Source: Coriobacteriales bacterium
Lineage (GTDB): Bacteria; Actinomycetota; Coriobacteriia; Coriobacteriales; JAEZZM01
Assembly: GCA_029983705.1 (NCBI GenBank)
Contig: JASBYZ010000067.1
Coordinates: forward strand, 1 to 8,127
Reading direction: 5' to 3'
Length of the DNA: 8,127 bases
A program made the translations under genes and the position numbers. A model generated the notes under the pieces. The model did not search any database. It was not told the origin of the DNA and saw nothing but the letters and a program-made list of their open reading frames with translations. Positions 1 through 5,891 of the stretch are shown here, piece after piece. The first letter of the stretch is position 1. Each line of letters begins with the position of its first letter.

Positions 1-278
1 TTAACGCCACTGGCAGGAGCATCATAACTTGTATCAATATGTGCAATAAGTCCAAGGCGAGGAGCATCTTCAAGGCCTTCACTTCCGTCAATTTTTGCAA
101 GCACATAAGAGTTTTTACTTACTTCAACATCTTTTGCGCCTAAGGCTTTGAGTTCTGATTCAAGTAGGTGAGCTAGGTCAAACTGAATTTGAGAAGAAGG
201 AGTCTCTTTCTCGTTGTTTGGGTCAGACTGGGTATCGACTTGAACGTAGCGCAAAAAGCGCTCTAAGACATCAGACAT
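1..278 (-). CDS. pepT: Peptidase T (tripeptide aminopeptidase), N-terminal part, runs off the window
   Basis: Cytoplasmic M20-family dinuclear zinc aminopeptidase that removes the N-terminal residue from tripeptides, in peptide use. Only the first 92 codons are inside the window; the gene continues past base 1. Seen: the N-terminus reads MSDVLERFLRYVQVDTQSDP, the usual PepT opening (LERFLxYVxxDTQS). Near residues 77-92 is GLIAHIDTSYDAPASGV, the metal-binding HxDTS motif, with His80 and Asp82 as the expected first zinc ligand and the neighbouring catalytic-site Asp. The ATG at 276-278 is preceded by AGGAG with a 5-nt spacer, which fixes the start. The gene is divergent from feoA, with about 168 bp between the starts, so the two promoters share this gap. 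No clear -35/-10 pair for pepT was found; a TATAAA-like box lies on the minus strand near 313-318. The assignment is firm from the motif, but the remaining metal ligands lie outside the window. Confidence 0.9.
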   Translation of the reverse strand, partial: MSDVLERFLRYVQVDTQSDPNNEKETPSSQIQFDLAHLLESELKALGAKDVEVSKNSYVLAKIDGSEGLEDAPRLGLIAHIDTSYDAPASGV

Positions 279-374
279 ATGTGCTCCTAAATCTCTACTA
301 AACTGCAGGTAATTTATATGTATACCTTTAAGTTTAAATTCTCTAACATTTTTTGTAAATCTCCCTTAAAATAA

Positions 375-403
375 TTGACAATGTAAGTTACCAATGGTAA
401 ACA
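375..403 (+). promoter_or_regulatory. Candidate promoter of the feo operon
   Basis: A perfect -35 hexamer TTGACA lies at 375-380. At 17 bp spacing the -10 would be TAAACA (398-403), a weak match. A better -10-like box, TAGAAT, lies at 415-420, but it is too far (34 bp) from TTGACA to be its partner. It could belong to a second start with a poor -35. Either choice gives a short untranslated leader before the feoA ribosome-binding site GGAGG (437-441). The -35 call is solid; the -10 is uncertain. Confidence 0.5.
388..400. promoter_or_regulatory. Palindromic candidate operator in the feo promoter
   Basis: TTACCA-A-TGGTAA is a perfect inverted repeat with 6-bp arms and a 1-bp centre, flanked more loosely by ATGT (381-384) and ACAT (401-404). 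It sits immediately downstream of the TTGACA box, where a bound repressor would block RNA polymerase. The same operon encodes a DtxR/MntR-type metal regulator, the obvious candidate binder. The sequence is not a textbook DtxR or MntR box, so the partner is inferred. Confidence 0.45.
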
Positions 404-446
404 TGAAAGGTACTTAGAATTTAGAGAGAAAAGTGTGGAGGTGTCA

Positions 447-695
447 ATGGAGACCGTGACTGAGGCTTGTCGCTTAAGTGATGTAGAGGTTGGAAAAACC
501 TACAGAGTAGAAAGCGTAAATGGTTCAGGACCTGTCAGAAGACGCATCATGGATATGGGAATCACAAAAGGTACCCAAATTAAAATCCGCAAGGTTGCGC
601 CATTTGGTGATCCAGTCCAAATCAACCTTAGGGGATATGAGCTTACTTTCAGAAGAGCAGACGGAGAAAATGTTCTTCTCGAAGAAATCGCTTAA
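447..695 (+). CDS. feoA: FeoA, small cytoplasmic ferrous iron transport protein
   Basis: FeoA is a small SH3-like cytoplasmic protein that works with the FeoB iron permease, probably by modulating it. Seen: 82 aa with the family pattern from residue 10 onward (LSDVEVGKTYRVESV), then VRRRIMDMGITKGTQIKI (30-47), APFGDPVQINLRGYELTFRR (51-70) and a short tail. This is the full length usual for a single-domain FeoA. An in-frame GTG at 435 would add four residues, but GGAGG at 437-441 lies 5 nt before the ATG at 447 and would fall inside the longer version, so ATG 447 is the start. It is the first gene of the operon, with feoB starting 55 nt after its stop. Regulation probably acts through the palindrome at 388-400. 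Confidence 0.93.
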   Translation: METVTEACRLSDVEVGKTYRVESVNGSGPVRRRIMDMGITKGTQIKIRKVAPFGDPVQINLRGYELTFRRADGENVLLEEIA

Positions 696-750
696 TTCTT
701 CTAACAACAGTGTTAATTCAATAGTGCTCTGTACGAAGGAGTAAACAGAC

Positions 751-2928
751 ATGCCAATTACCATTGCTTTAGCTGGTAATCCAAACTCTGGTAAAACAAC
801 GCTTTTTAATGCGCTTACCGGCTCAAATCAATACGTAGGAAACTGGCCTGGCGTTACCGTTGAGAAAAAAGAAGGTAAACTTAAGGCCGATAAATCCATC
901 ACATTAACCGACCTTCCAGGTATTTATTCACTATCACCATATTCACTCGAAGAAGTGATCGCTCGCGATTATTTAAAAGGTGAGAAAGGTGCATCCCCAG
1001 ATTTAATCATCAATCTCGTAGATGCTACTAATCTTGAGCGATCACTTTATTTAACTACCCAACTTGCTGAGTTAAATATACCTATGGTGATCGCATTAAA
1101 CTTCATCGACCAAGTTGACAAGCGTGGTATTGAGATTGATGCAAAGGCTCTAAAAGACATTTTGGGCTACCCAGTTGTAGAGATTTCAGCTCTTCACAAC
1201 AAGGGTGTAAACGAGCTAATTCAAGCAGCTAAAAAGTCTGTTCAGATGCCAAAGCGCACTCACTACATCGCTCAATTTGACGAGAAGACCGAAGAGGTAT
1301 TAGGTAAGATTATCAAGGCAGTTCCTAAGCTTGATAATTCTCCACTTGCACGTTGGAATGCAATTAAATTACTTGAAGATGACGGAAAAACTGCAGATTC
1401 TTTAAGCTTAAGCGAGAAAGAATACCACACGGTAGAAGCACTTGCTGATGCACTTAAAGAGTACCATGGCGATGACGGAGAGGGTATTATCTCAAACGCT
1501 CGCTATAACTACATTGAGACCGTTGTTCAAAACTATGTTAAGACAACCACTGCAGACACAATTTCTGCAAAAGTTGACCGCATTGTTACCAACAGAATCT
1601 TAGCTATTCCAATCTTTATCTTGGTAATGACAGCAATTTACTACATTGCTATTAAACTTGTGGGTACTCCACTTTCTGACTGGGTTAACGATGTATTTGT
1701 TGCTGAGTGGGTTCAAGGAAATGTACAAGCCTTCCTTGAGGCTAACAGCGTAGCTCCATGGCTCACCTCACTTATCTGTGATGGTATTATCGCCGGTGTT
1801 GGTGCACCACTTGGATTCTTACCTCAGATTGTTACCTTGTTTATCTTACTTACTATCCTAGAAGATATTGGATACATGGCTCGTATCGCATTTATCTTAG
1901 ATAGAATCTTAAGAAAGTTTGGTCTATCTGGTAAATCATTTATTCCAATTCTTGTTGGTACTGGTTGTGCAGTTCCTGGAATCATGGGAACAAGAACCAT
2001 TGAAAACGAGGCTGATAGACGTATGACCATTATGGTTGCACACTATCTACCTTGCTCAGCTAAGTCAGCTATCGTGTCCCTCTTTGCATCAACCGTACTT
2101 GGTTACTGGTGGTTTGCTCCACTGTGCTACTTCATGGGTATTGTTGCCGTAGTTATTACCGGTCTTATCCTTAAGAAGTTCCCAGCTTTTGCATCAGACC
2201 CAACCCCATTTATTATGGAGCTTCCTGAGTATCACGTTCCACGTATCAGCTCAGTACTTCTTACTACTTGGGATAGAACTAAGGCATTCTTAATCAAAGC
2301 AGGAACTATCATCTTGCTTGTAGTAGTAATCTTATGGTTCTTACAAAACATTACTGTTGCCGGCGAGTTTGCTCCATTTGGAGAGAGCGATGTAGACTCA
2401 CTCTTATCAGCATTTGGTAAACTTGTGTCTCCTCTCTTTATTCCTCTTGGATTTGACAACTGGGTTGCATCAGTTGCTACCTTCACGGGTATTGCTGCTA
2501 AAGAGGTTGTAGTTTCAACCATGGGTATGTTCTCTGGTATTAGCGGTGGAGATGCAGATGCTAATGCGCTCAGCATGGTACCACTCATCTTTACTCCAGC
2601 ATCAGCATTTGCATTCATGATGTTTAACCAGTTCAACGTACCTTGCCAAGCCTGCATTGGTGCTTACAGATCAGAGCTTGTTGATAAGAAGTGGATTGCA
2701 TTTGCAGTTACCTTCCAAATGATTTTTGCTTACGCTCTATCATTTATCATCTATCAATTTGCTCATGTAGCATTTGAAGGCGGCCAGATAAACGCTATGA
2801 CTATCATTGCTGCGGGTGTATTTGTATTGATGTTATATCTCATGTTTAGAAAGCCAAGCACTAAGGCTCGCTCACTTGAGTCACAATACAAGAGCTCTGT
2901 GGCTCATGCAGAAATGCATAAAGATTAA
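751..2928 (+). CDS. feoB: FeoB, GTP-dependent ferrous iron permease
   Basis: Cytoplasmic-membrane Fe(II) importer with an N-terminal G-protein domain. Seen: 725 aa, full length for the family. G motifs are GNPNSGKT (9-16, P-loop), VGNWPGVT (29-36, switch I), DLPG (54-57), NFID (117-120, the NxxD guanine-specificity motif) and SAL (146-148). A helical GDI-like spacer follows to about 270. The membrane part starts near KVDRIVTNRILAIPIF (274-289) and holds two gate regions with the conserved Cys residues: GCAVPGIMGTRTI (Cys406), HYLPCSAKSA (Cys435) and NVPCQACIGAYR (Cys632, Cys635). Several hydrophobic helices run to about residue 698, then a short hydrophilic tail. The start ATG has GAAGGAG 9 nt upstream. 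There is no fused FeoA domain and no feoC follows; instead the Cys-rich small gene begins 14 nt after the stop. Confidence 0.97.
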   Translation: MPITIALAGNPNSGKTTLFNALTGSNQYVGNWPGVTVEKKEGKLKADKSITLTDLPGIYSLSPYSLEEVIARDYLKGEKGASPDLIINLVDATNLERSLYLTTQLAELNIPMVIALNFIDQVDKRGIEIDAKALKDILGYPVVEISALHNKGVNELIQAAKKSVQMPKRTHYIAQFDEKTEEVLGKIIKAVPKLDNSPLARWNAIKLLEDDGKTADSLSLSEKEYHTVEALADALKEYHGDDGEGIISNARYNYIETVVQNYVKTTTADTISAKVDRIVTNRILAIPIFILVMTAIYYIAIKLVGTPLSDWVNDVFVAEWVQGNVQAFLEANSVAPWLTSLICDGIIAGVGAPLGFLPQIVTLFILLTILEDIGYMARIAFILDRILRKFGLSGKSFIPILVGTGCAVPGIMGTRTIENEADRRMTIMVAHYLPCSAKSAIVSLFASTVLGYWWFAPLCYFMGIVAVVITGLILKKFPAFASDPTPFIMELPEYHVPRISSVLLTTWDRTKAFLIKAGTIILLVVVILWFLQNITVAGEFAPFGESDVDSLLSAFGKLVSPLFIPLGFDNWVASVATFTGIAAKEVVVSTMGMFSGISGGDADANALSMVPLIFTPASAFAFMMFNQFNVPCQACIGAYRSELVDKKWIAFAVTFQMIFAYALSFIIYQFAHVAFEGGQINAMTIIAAGVFVLMLYLMFRKPSTKARSLESQYKSSVAHAEMHKD

Positions 2929-2942
2929 GGAGTTGTTTGAAG

Positions 2943-3128
2943 ATGTCTGCCGGTACTATTATAGTAGGATTAATACTAATAGCCATTATTGCTTTAGCTA
3001 TTAGACATGTTAGAACTAAGGGTAGTTGCGCTTGCGGAGATTGTGCGCAGTCATGTAATGGTTCATGCTGTGAATCTACCGATAATTTTGATAAACTTCT
3101 AAAGGATATTGAAAAGCAACACCAATAG
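2943..3128 (+). CDS. FeoB-associated Cys-rich membrane protein
   Basis: A 61-aa protein with one N-terminal membrane helix (residues about 4-20, TIIVGLILIAIIALAI), then a basic stretch (RHVRTK), then a cluster of six cysteines in 15 residues (Cys29, 31, 34, 38, 42, 43; CxCxxC and CxxxCC spacing) and a charged helical tail (DNFDKLLKDIEKQHQ). This is the architecture of the FeoB-associated Cys-rich family found directly after feoB in many Gram-positive bacteria. A metal-binding or FeoC-like accessory role is proposed for that family, not proven. AAGGAG (2927-2932) overlaps the feoB stop codon and lies 10 nt before this ATG. An in-frame TTG at 2937 would be only 4 nt from it, too close, so ATG 2943 is preferred. 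Tight spacing indicates translation coupled to feoB. Confidence 0.85.
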   Translation: MSAGTIIVGLILIAIIALAIRHVRTKGSCACGDCAQSCNGSCCESTDNFDKLLKDIEKQHQ

Positions 3129-3134
3129 ATAGAA

Positions 3135-3158
3135 TACATGCTTCATGAATAGCATGTA
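3135..3158. promoter_or_regulatory. Perfect inverted repeat upstream of the DtxR-family gene
   Basis: TACATGCT (3135-3142) is repeated in exact inverse as AGCATGTA (3151-3158) around an 8-nt spacer, TCATGAAT. A second palindrome, TTCATGAA, is nested at 3142-3149. The element ends 1 nt before the purine-rich ribosome-binding stretch (3159-3164) of the regulator. It could be a DNA operator for autoregulation, or an RNA hairpin limiting translation of the last operon gene. There is no T-tract after it, so it is not an ordinary terminator. Confidence 0.6.
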
Positions 3159-3169
3159 GAAGGGTGAGT

Positions 3170-3619
3170 ATGATGATTTTAGACTACGATCTATCTCATG
3201 CACATGAAGATTATCTAGAGGCTATATATCTACTATCAGAAGATTCTGTAGATGAAGGTGTTAAGTCGGTAGATATCGCTCACCAGCTTAATGTGAGTAA
3301 GGCGAGCGTTAACAAAGCGCTTAATGTGCTAAAAGAGGCAGGATATGTAGAGCAGGAGCACTACGGAAAGATTACTTTAACCCCTGAGGGTATTGAGTAT
3401 GGTAAAGAAGTGCTTGACCGCCACAGACTGCTTAGAAGCTTCTTAATACACCAGCTGGGAGTAGACCCAGAAGTTGCTAATGACGAGGCTTGCGAGATGG
3501 AGCATGCCATAAGTAAGGATACCGTTGATAAATGGATTGCTTACCTAAGGCGCTGCTCCGACTGTGAGAAAAATAGAGAGTTTCTAGCTAAAATTCAGGA
3601 AGCGCCTGAGAACAACTAG
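3170..3619 (+). CDS. DtxR/MntR-family metal-dependent transcriptional regulator
   Basis: Dimeric metal-sensing repressor expected to shut down metal-uptake genes when Fe(II) or Mn(II) is plentiful. Seen: 149 aa, the short MntR-like form without the C-terminal SH3 domain of DtxR. A winged helix-turn-helix spans about 10-72 (HEDYLEAIYLL, then SVDIAHQLNVSKASVNKALNVLKEAGYV and GKITLTPEG). The dimer/metal domain follows, with DRHRLLRSFLIHQLGV and NDEACEMEHAISKDT. Likely metal ligands are Asp14, Glu17, His85, Cys108, Glu111 and His112. Asp14 and Glu17 resemble MntR, while Cys108 resembles DtxR/IdeR, so iron versus manganese cannot be settled; the feo context favours iron. The start could be GTG 3164, ATG 3170 or ATG 3173. 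AAGGG at 3160-3164 fits ATG 3170 best. It is the last gene of the feo operon, 41 nt after the Cys-rich gene, and its 3' 36 bp overlap the convergent surface-protein gene. Confidence 0.92.
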   Translation: MMILDYDLSHAHEDYLEAIYLLSEDSVDEGVKSVDIAHQLNVSKASVNKALNVLKEAGYVEQEHYGKITLTPEGIEYGKEVLDRHRLLRSFLIHQLGVDPEVANDEACEMEHAISKDTVDKWIAYLRRCSDCEKNREFLAKIQEAPENN

Positions 3620-5581
3620 CCAAGAAACAAAACCAAGTGTTAGTGCTGGTGCAATAAGATAGTTTTTTGTATCAGAAGTTTTTGGAAGGGCTGAGATATC
3701 AGATACACCACCTGTGTCTGTATCTTGGCCCTTTTTGCTGTCATCTTTTGGATCCTCTAATCCTATATTGCTCCAAAAGTCATTATTATCAGATGATTTT
3801 TTAGGCTTAGTATTGTTACCCTTTAAGTTTGTGCCTTTTGAGTTGTCAGGATAGCTTTTTGGATCCTTTGGATCAGTTCCTGACTTGATTTCAAACTCAT
3901 CTGTGTAACCATCGTTATCATCATCTGGGTCTTCTATATCAGGCTTGCCGTCTTTATCAGTATCTCTGAGTACACTCAGTTTAAATTGGTCTTCTTTGAA
4001 CATATCTTTGTGCTCAGCTCTAATTTTTGGGCTATAAACTCGTACTTCTTCGTCTTTTTTCCAATCAGTAATAACGGGCTCACCATATAAGTTCTGGTTT
4101 TCTTTACTGAGGCTAATTCCTTTAGGGATGTAGCTTACCGAAAGGTGTGCCTCAAGAGGACTTACCTTAATTTTTAGAGGCTCCATACTTTTATGTTCAA
4201 TCACGCGTGTATCTTGAGGTGCTTTGAGCTTAAGCTCCTCTTTAGGTAGGTCTGTTTTTTGAGGAAATGAGTTTTTATCCTTTGGGTCAGTTCCTGCTTG
4301 TATCTCTTCTTCATCGCTAAAGCCGTCATTGTCATCATCGACATCATCAATGTCTGAGATGCCATCTTTGTCGGTATCTCTTAGTACCGTGATGTGGGAG
4401 TTTGCCTTGCTTGTTTGCTTGTCCTCAGGATTTTGAGCTACAAGTTCAAGCGGGAGCTTTCTTTTCTCTTCCGTTTTGCCCCAGTCATCTATAAGAGGGA
4501 TGCCTGTAACTTGCTTTTTTGTTTCATCAAAGCTTATGCCTTTGGGAAGTGTCTTCTCAGTGATCTTTGCGCCTTCAGGGCTTACGCGAATGTGCATATC
4601 AGGAATGGCCTTATGTTCTAGGATAGTAAGGTCACTTAAGCCTTCAATCGTGAGCGCTTCTTGTTCAAAACTTACATCTATAGAAAACTCAGTGCTTTGC
4701 GGTTTTACGATTGGAGTATCAGATACAAGCTTGATTTTTTGGCTTGCATCGCTATACACCTCATAGTGCGGAAGGTCTTTAAGAGGGGTGAGTGTAAAGG
4801 TCTGCATTCCCTGAACAAGAGAATCTTTCTTTTTTGTGAGATAGAGCTCAGTGCCTGGGCCAATTTCGCTTAGCGCCTTACCTTGCTTATCGCAGATTAC
4901 TAAATCTGGGCTTGGGCTTGTAATCCTTCCCTTAAAAAGTGGTCCGCCCTCTAGCTTTCCTATTCTTTTAATTAGGGTAGTATCGTTAAGTTTTGTCCAC
5001 TCCTGTTTTTCTGTTGAGAGCTTATAAACATAGGGGTTTTGTCCCTCTGAAATCTTATAGAGCTTTTGTACAAGCGATAAAAACTCAGCTGCATGCTCCT
5101 GATTTGTAATGTTTACATCGAAGTAGTGAGAAGCATCAAGATTAGATCCGCTCTCTCGTTTGGTAGACCACAGGGCAAGTTGTACTGCAAAGTTAAACTC
5201 ATCTTCACTTAAGTGCTGAGGCCTCTCCATCTCTTGGGCGGCATGTAAAAGAAGCCTTTGGCCTAGGTTTACCTCTGAGCTCTGTTCAAAATTTGCAGCC
5301 TCTATTGCCTCTTTAGGAAAGCCATCATGATAAACTTCTAACAAATATGCTTGTCCCTTATTGCCTAAGCTTAGGTAGTTGGCAGTAATTGTTCTGCCGG
5401 CAACATCATGCTCTTTGCCTTGTTCCCATACAGATCCTTCGTATTTTACTTTGTGAGTAGCTTCTACGCGTGCTTGTGCATTTTGTGCGTATGCTTGTGT
5501 GCTCATACCTACATAGAGGCAGCCACTGAGCATCAGGCCACAAGAAAGTGCGCAGGTCTTTTTTACTAAGGAATGCATCAT
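3584..5581 (-). CDS. LPxTG-type cell-wall surface protein with thioester-like region and Rib/TSP3 repeats
   Basis: A 665-aa exported protein predicted to be linked to peptidoglycan by sortase, probably an adhesin. Order seen: signal peptide (1-32, KK then a hydrophobic core, possible AYA|Q cleavage; LSGC at 18-21 also matches a lipobox). Residues about 45-190 resemble Gram-positive thioester domains, with FAVQLALW (131-138) like the Gln-containing strand, but Leu replaces the expected Cys in QAYLLE (77-82). Then come two modules (308-440 and 448-578), each a Rib/Ig-like domain (PKGIS, DDWGKTEE / TDWKKDEE) followed by an acidic calcium-binding TSP3 segment (DTDKDG, DDDNDG, GTDPKD). A hydrophilic Ser/Lys/Asp linker leads to LPKTS (632-636), a membrane helix (about 641-658) and a basic tail. 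GGAGGAG precedes tandem ATGs; the second (5576-5578) is equally good. The gene ends inside the convergent regulator gene. The ligand is unknown. Confidence 0.88.
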   Translation of the reverse strand: MMHSLVKKTCALSCGLMLSGCLYVGMSTQAYAQNAQARVEATHKVKYEGSVWEQGKEHDVAGRTITANYLSLGNKGQAYLLEVYHDGFPKEAIEAANFEQSSEVNLGQRLLLHAAQEMERPQHLSEDEFNFAVQLALWSTKRESGSNLDASHYFDVNITNQEHAAEFLSLVQKLYKISEGQNPYVYKLSTEKQEWTKLNDTTLIKRIGKLEGGPLFKGRITSPSPDLVICDKQGKALSEIGPGTELYLTKKKDSLVQGMQTFTLTPLKDLPHYEVYSDASQKIKLVSDTPIVKPQSTEFSIDVSFEQEALTIEGLSDLTILEHKAIPDMHIRVSPEGAKITEKTLPKGISFDETKKQVTGIPLIDDWGKTEEKRKLPLELVAQNPEDKQTSKANSHITVLRDTDKDGISDIDDVDDDNDGFSDEEEIQAGTDPKDKNSFPQKTDLPKEELKLKAPQDTRVIEHKSMEPLKIKVSPLEAHLSVSYIPKGISLSKENQNLYGEPVITDWKKDEEVRVYSPKIRAEHKDMFKEDQFKLSVLRDTDKDGKPDIEDPDDDNDGYTDEFEIKSGTDPKDPKSYPDNSKGTNLKGNNTKPKKSSDNNDFWSNIGLEDPKDDSKKGQDTDTGGVSDISALPKTSDTKNYLIAPALTLGFVSWLVVLRRFLNFS
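3848..4240 (-). repeat. Surface-protein module, copy 2 (Rib-like + TSP3)
   Basis: Encodes residues 448-578. It aligns with copy 1 along its whole length: EHKSMEP versus EHKAIPD, VSPLEA versus VSPEGA, PKGISLS versus PKGISFD, TDWKKDEE versus DDWGKTEE, then VLRDTDKDG, DDDNDGYTDE and GTDPKD. The TSP3 halves are nearly identical and the Rib-like halves are diverged, so this is an old duplication with the acidic calcium-binding part under stronger constraint. Confidence 0.85.
4262..4660 (-). repeat. Surface-protein module, copy 1 (Rib-like + TSP3)
   Basis: Encodes residues 308-440. A Rib/Ig-like domain (LTILEHKAIPDMHIRVSPEG onward) is followed by VLRDTDKDG, DDDNDGFSDEEE and GTDPKDKNSFP. The Asp-rich TSP3 segment is expected to bind calcium and stiffen the stalk. 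Only about 20 bp separate it from copy 2. Confidence 0.85.
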
Positions 5582-5620
5582 CTCTCCTCCAAGATGTACG
5601 TTTATAAACCAAAATCCTGG

Positions 5621-5651
5621 AATATAGCGTATGAAGTGATGTGCAATTCAA
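5621..5651 (-). promoter_or_regulatory. Possible promoter of the surface-protein gene
   Basis: On the minus strand TTGAAT (5651-5646) and TATATT (5626-5621) are separated by 19 bp, a slightly long spacing. Transcription would start near 5614, giving a leader of about 33 nt to the GGAGG ribosome-binding site. It lies downstream of the terminator at 5710-5744, so it would make the surface-protein gene independent of the small RNA. The match is modest. Confidence 0.35.
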
Positions 5652-5707
5652 TCTGAGCTAAAAATTAGTAAAAGCCAAAGGGAAACTTAAAGAAAAGATA
5701 ATGTTCT

Positions 5708-5891
5708 ATAAAAGAAGGACGACCCGGAGGGGTTCCGAGTCGCCACGCAAGGAGGTATTGAACGTATTCGTTCAATAAATATGTTTTAATTGGACAAGAA
5801 GGGGGCTTGCCAATTAATAAAAGTTGGATAAGGGATTCCAACTATAATTGTCGGATAAGGGGGTTCCGACTGTCGGTTAAGGGGTACCGAC
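5708..5891 (-). ncRNA. Candidate small RNA with tandem C-rich-loop hairpins and an anti-SD-like segment
   Basis: Six consecutive hairpins, read on the minus strand from 5891. H6 (5892-5871, 7-bp stem, loop ACCCCUUA); H5 (5870-5850, 6-bp, ACCCCCUUA); H4 (5843-5822, 7-bp, AUCCCUUA); H3 (5817-5786, 8+4 bp with one bulge, CCCCCUU); H2 (5777-5756, perfect 9-bp, AAUA). Then comes a largely single-stranded stretch (5755-5745) containing most of ACCUCCUU (5756-5749). H1 (5744-5718) follows, with loop ACCCC and a U-rich tail. H1 pairs fully only on the minus strand: two positions are G-U there but A-C on the plus strand. An extended -10 box places the RNA start at about 5891, the first base of the H6 core. 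C-rich loops resemble actinobacterial 6C RNA and Firmicutes csRNA/LhrC/RsaE RNAs, which pair with G-rich ribosome-binding sites; that role is inferred. It could instead be a leader of the surface-protein gene, 127 nt downstream. I do not recognise it as a named family. Confidence 0.65.
5710..5744 (-). terminator. Rho-independent terminator of the candidate small RNA
   Basis: On the minus strand GGCGACUCGGA pairs with UCCGGGUCGUC (11 pairs, two of them G-U) around the loop ACCCC, followed by CUUCUUUU. On the plus strand the same bases give two A-C mismatches and no T-tract follows, so the terminator is directional toward the surface-protein gene. The U-tract is interrupted by C, so read-through is possible. 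Confidence 0.65.

Noticed and set aside
307..327. AGGTA...TACCT inverted repeat near the pepT promoter
   Set aside because: Only 5-bp arms with an unpaired 11-bp centre; too weak to separate from chance in AT-rich DNA.
435..446. GTG start giving an 86-residue FeoA
   Set aside because: The GGAGG ribosome-binding site at 437-441 would lie inside the coding sequence; ATG 447 has ideal spacing.
2232..2657. 141-codon open frame on the minus strand inside feoB
   Set aside because: Shadow of a strongly conserved feoB region; no recognisable protein, no ribosome-binding context.
2937..2939. TTG start for the Cys-rich gene
   Set aside because: Only 4 nt from AAGGAG and a rare start codon; ATG at 2943 is 2 codons later.
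5749..5779. Possible tiny plus-strand peptide after AAGGAGGT (TTG AAC GTA TTC GTT CAA TAA)
   Set aside because: The start would be 1 nt from the SD and the whole frame lies in the perfect hairpin H2; the SD-like string is better explained as the complement of an anti-SD segment.
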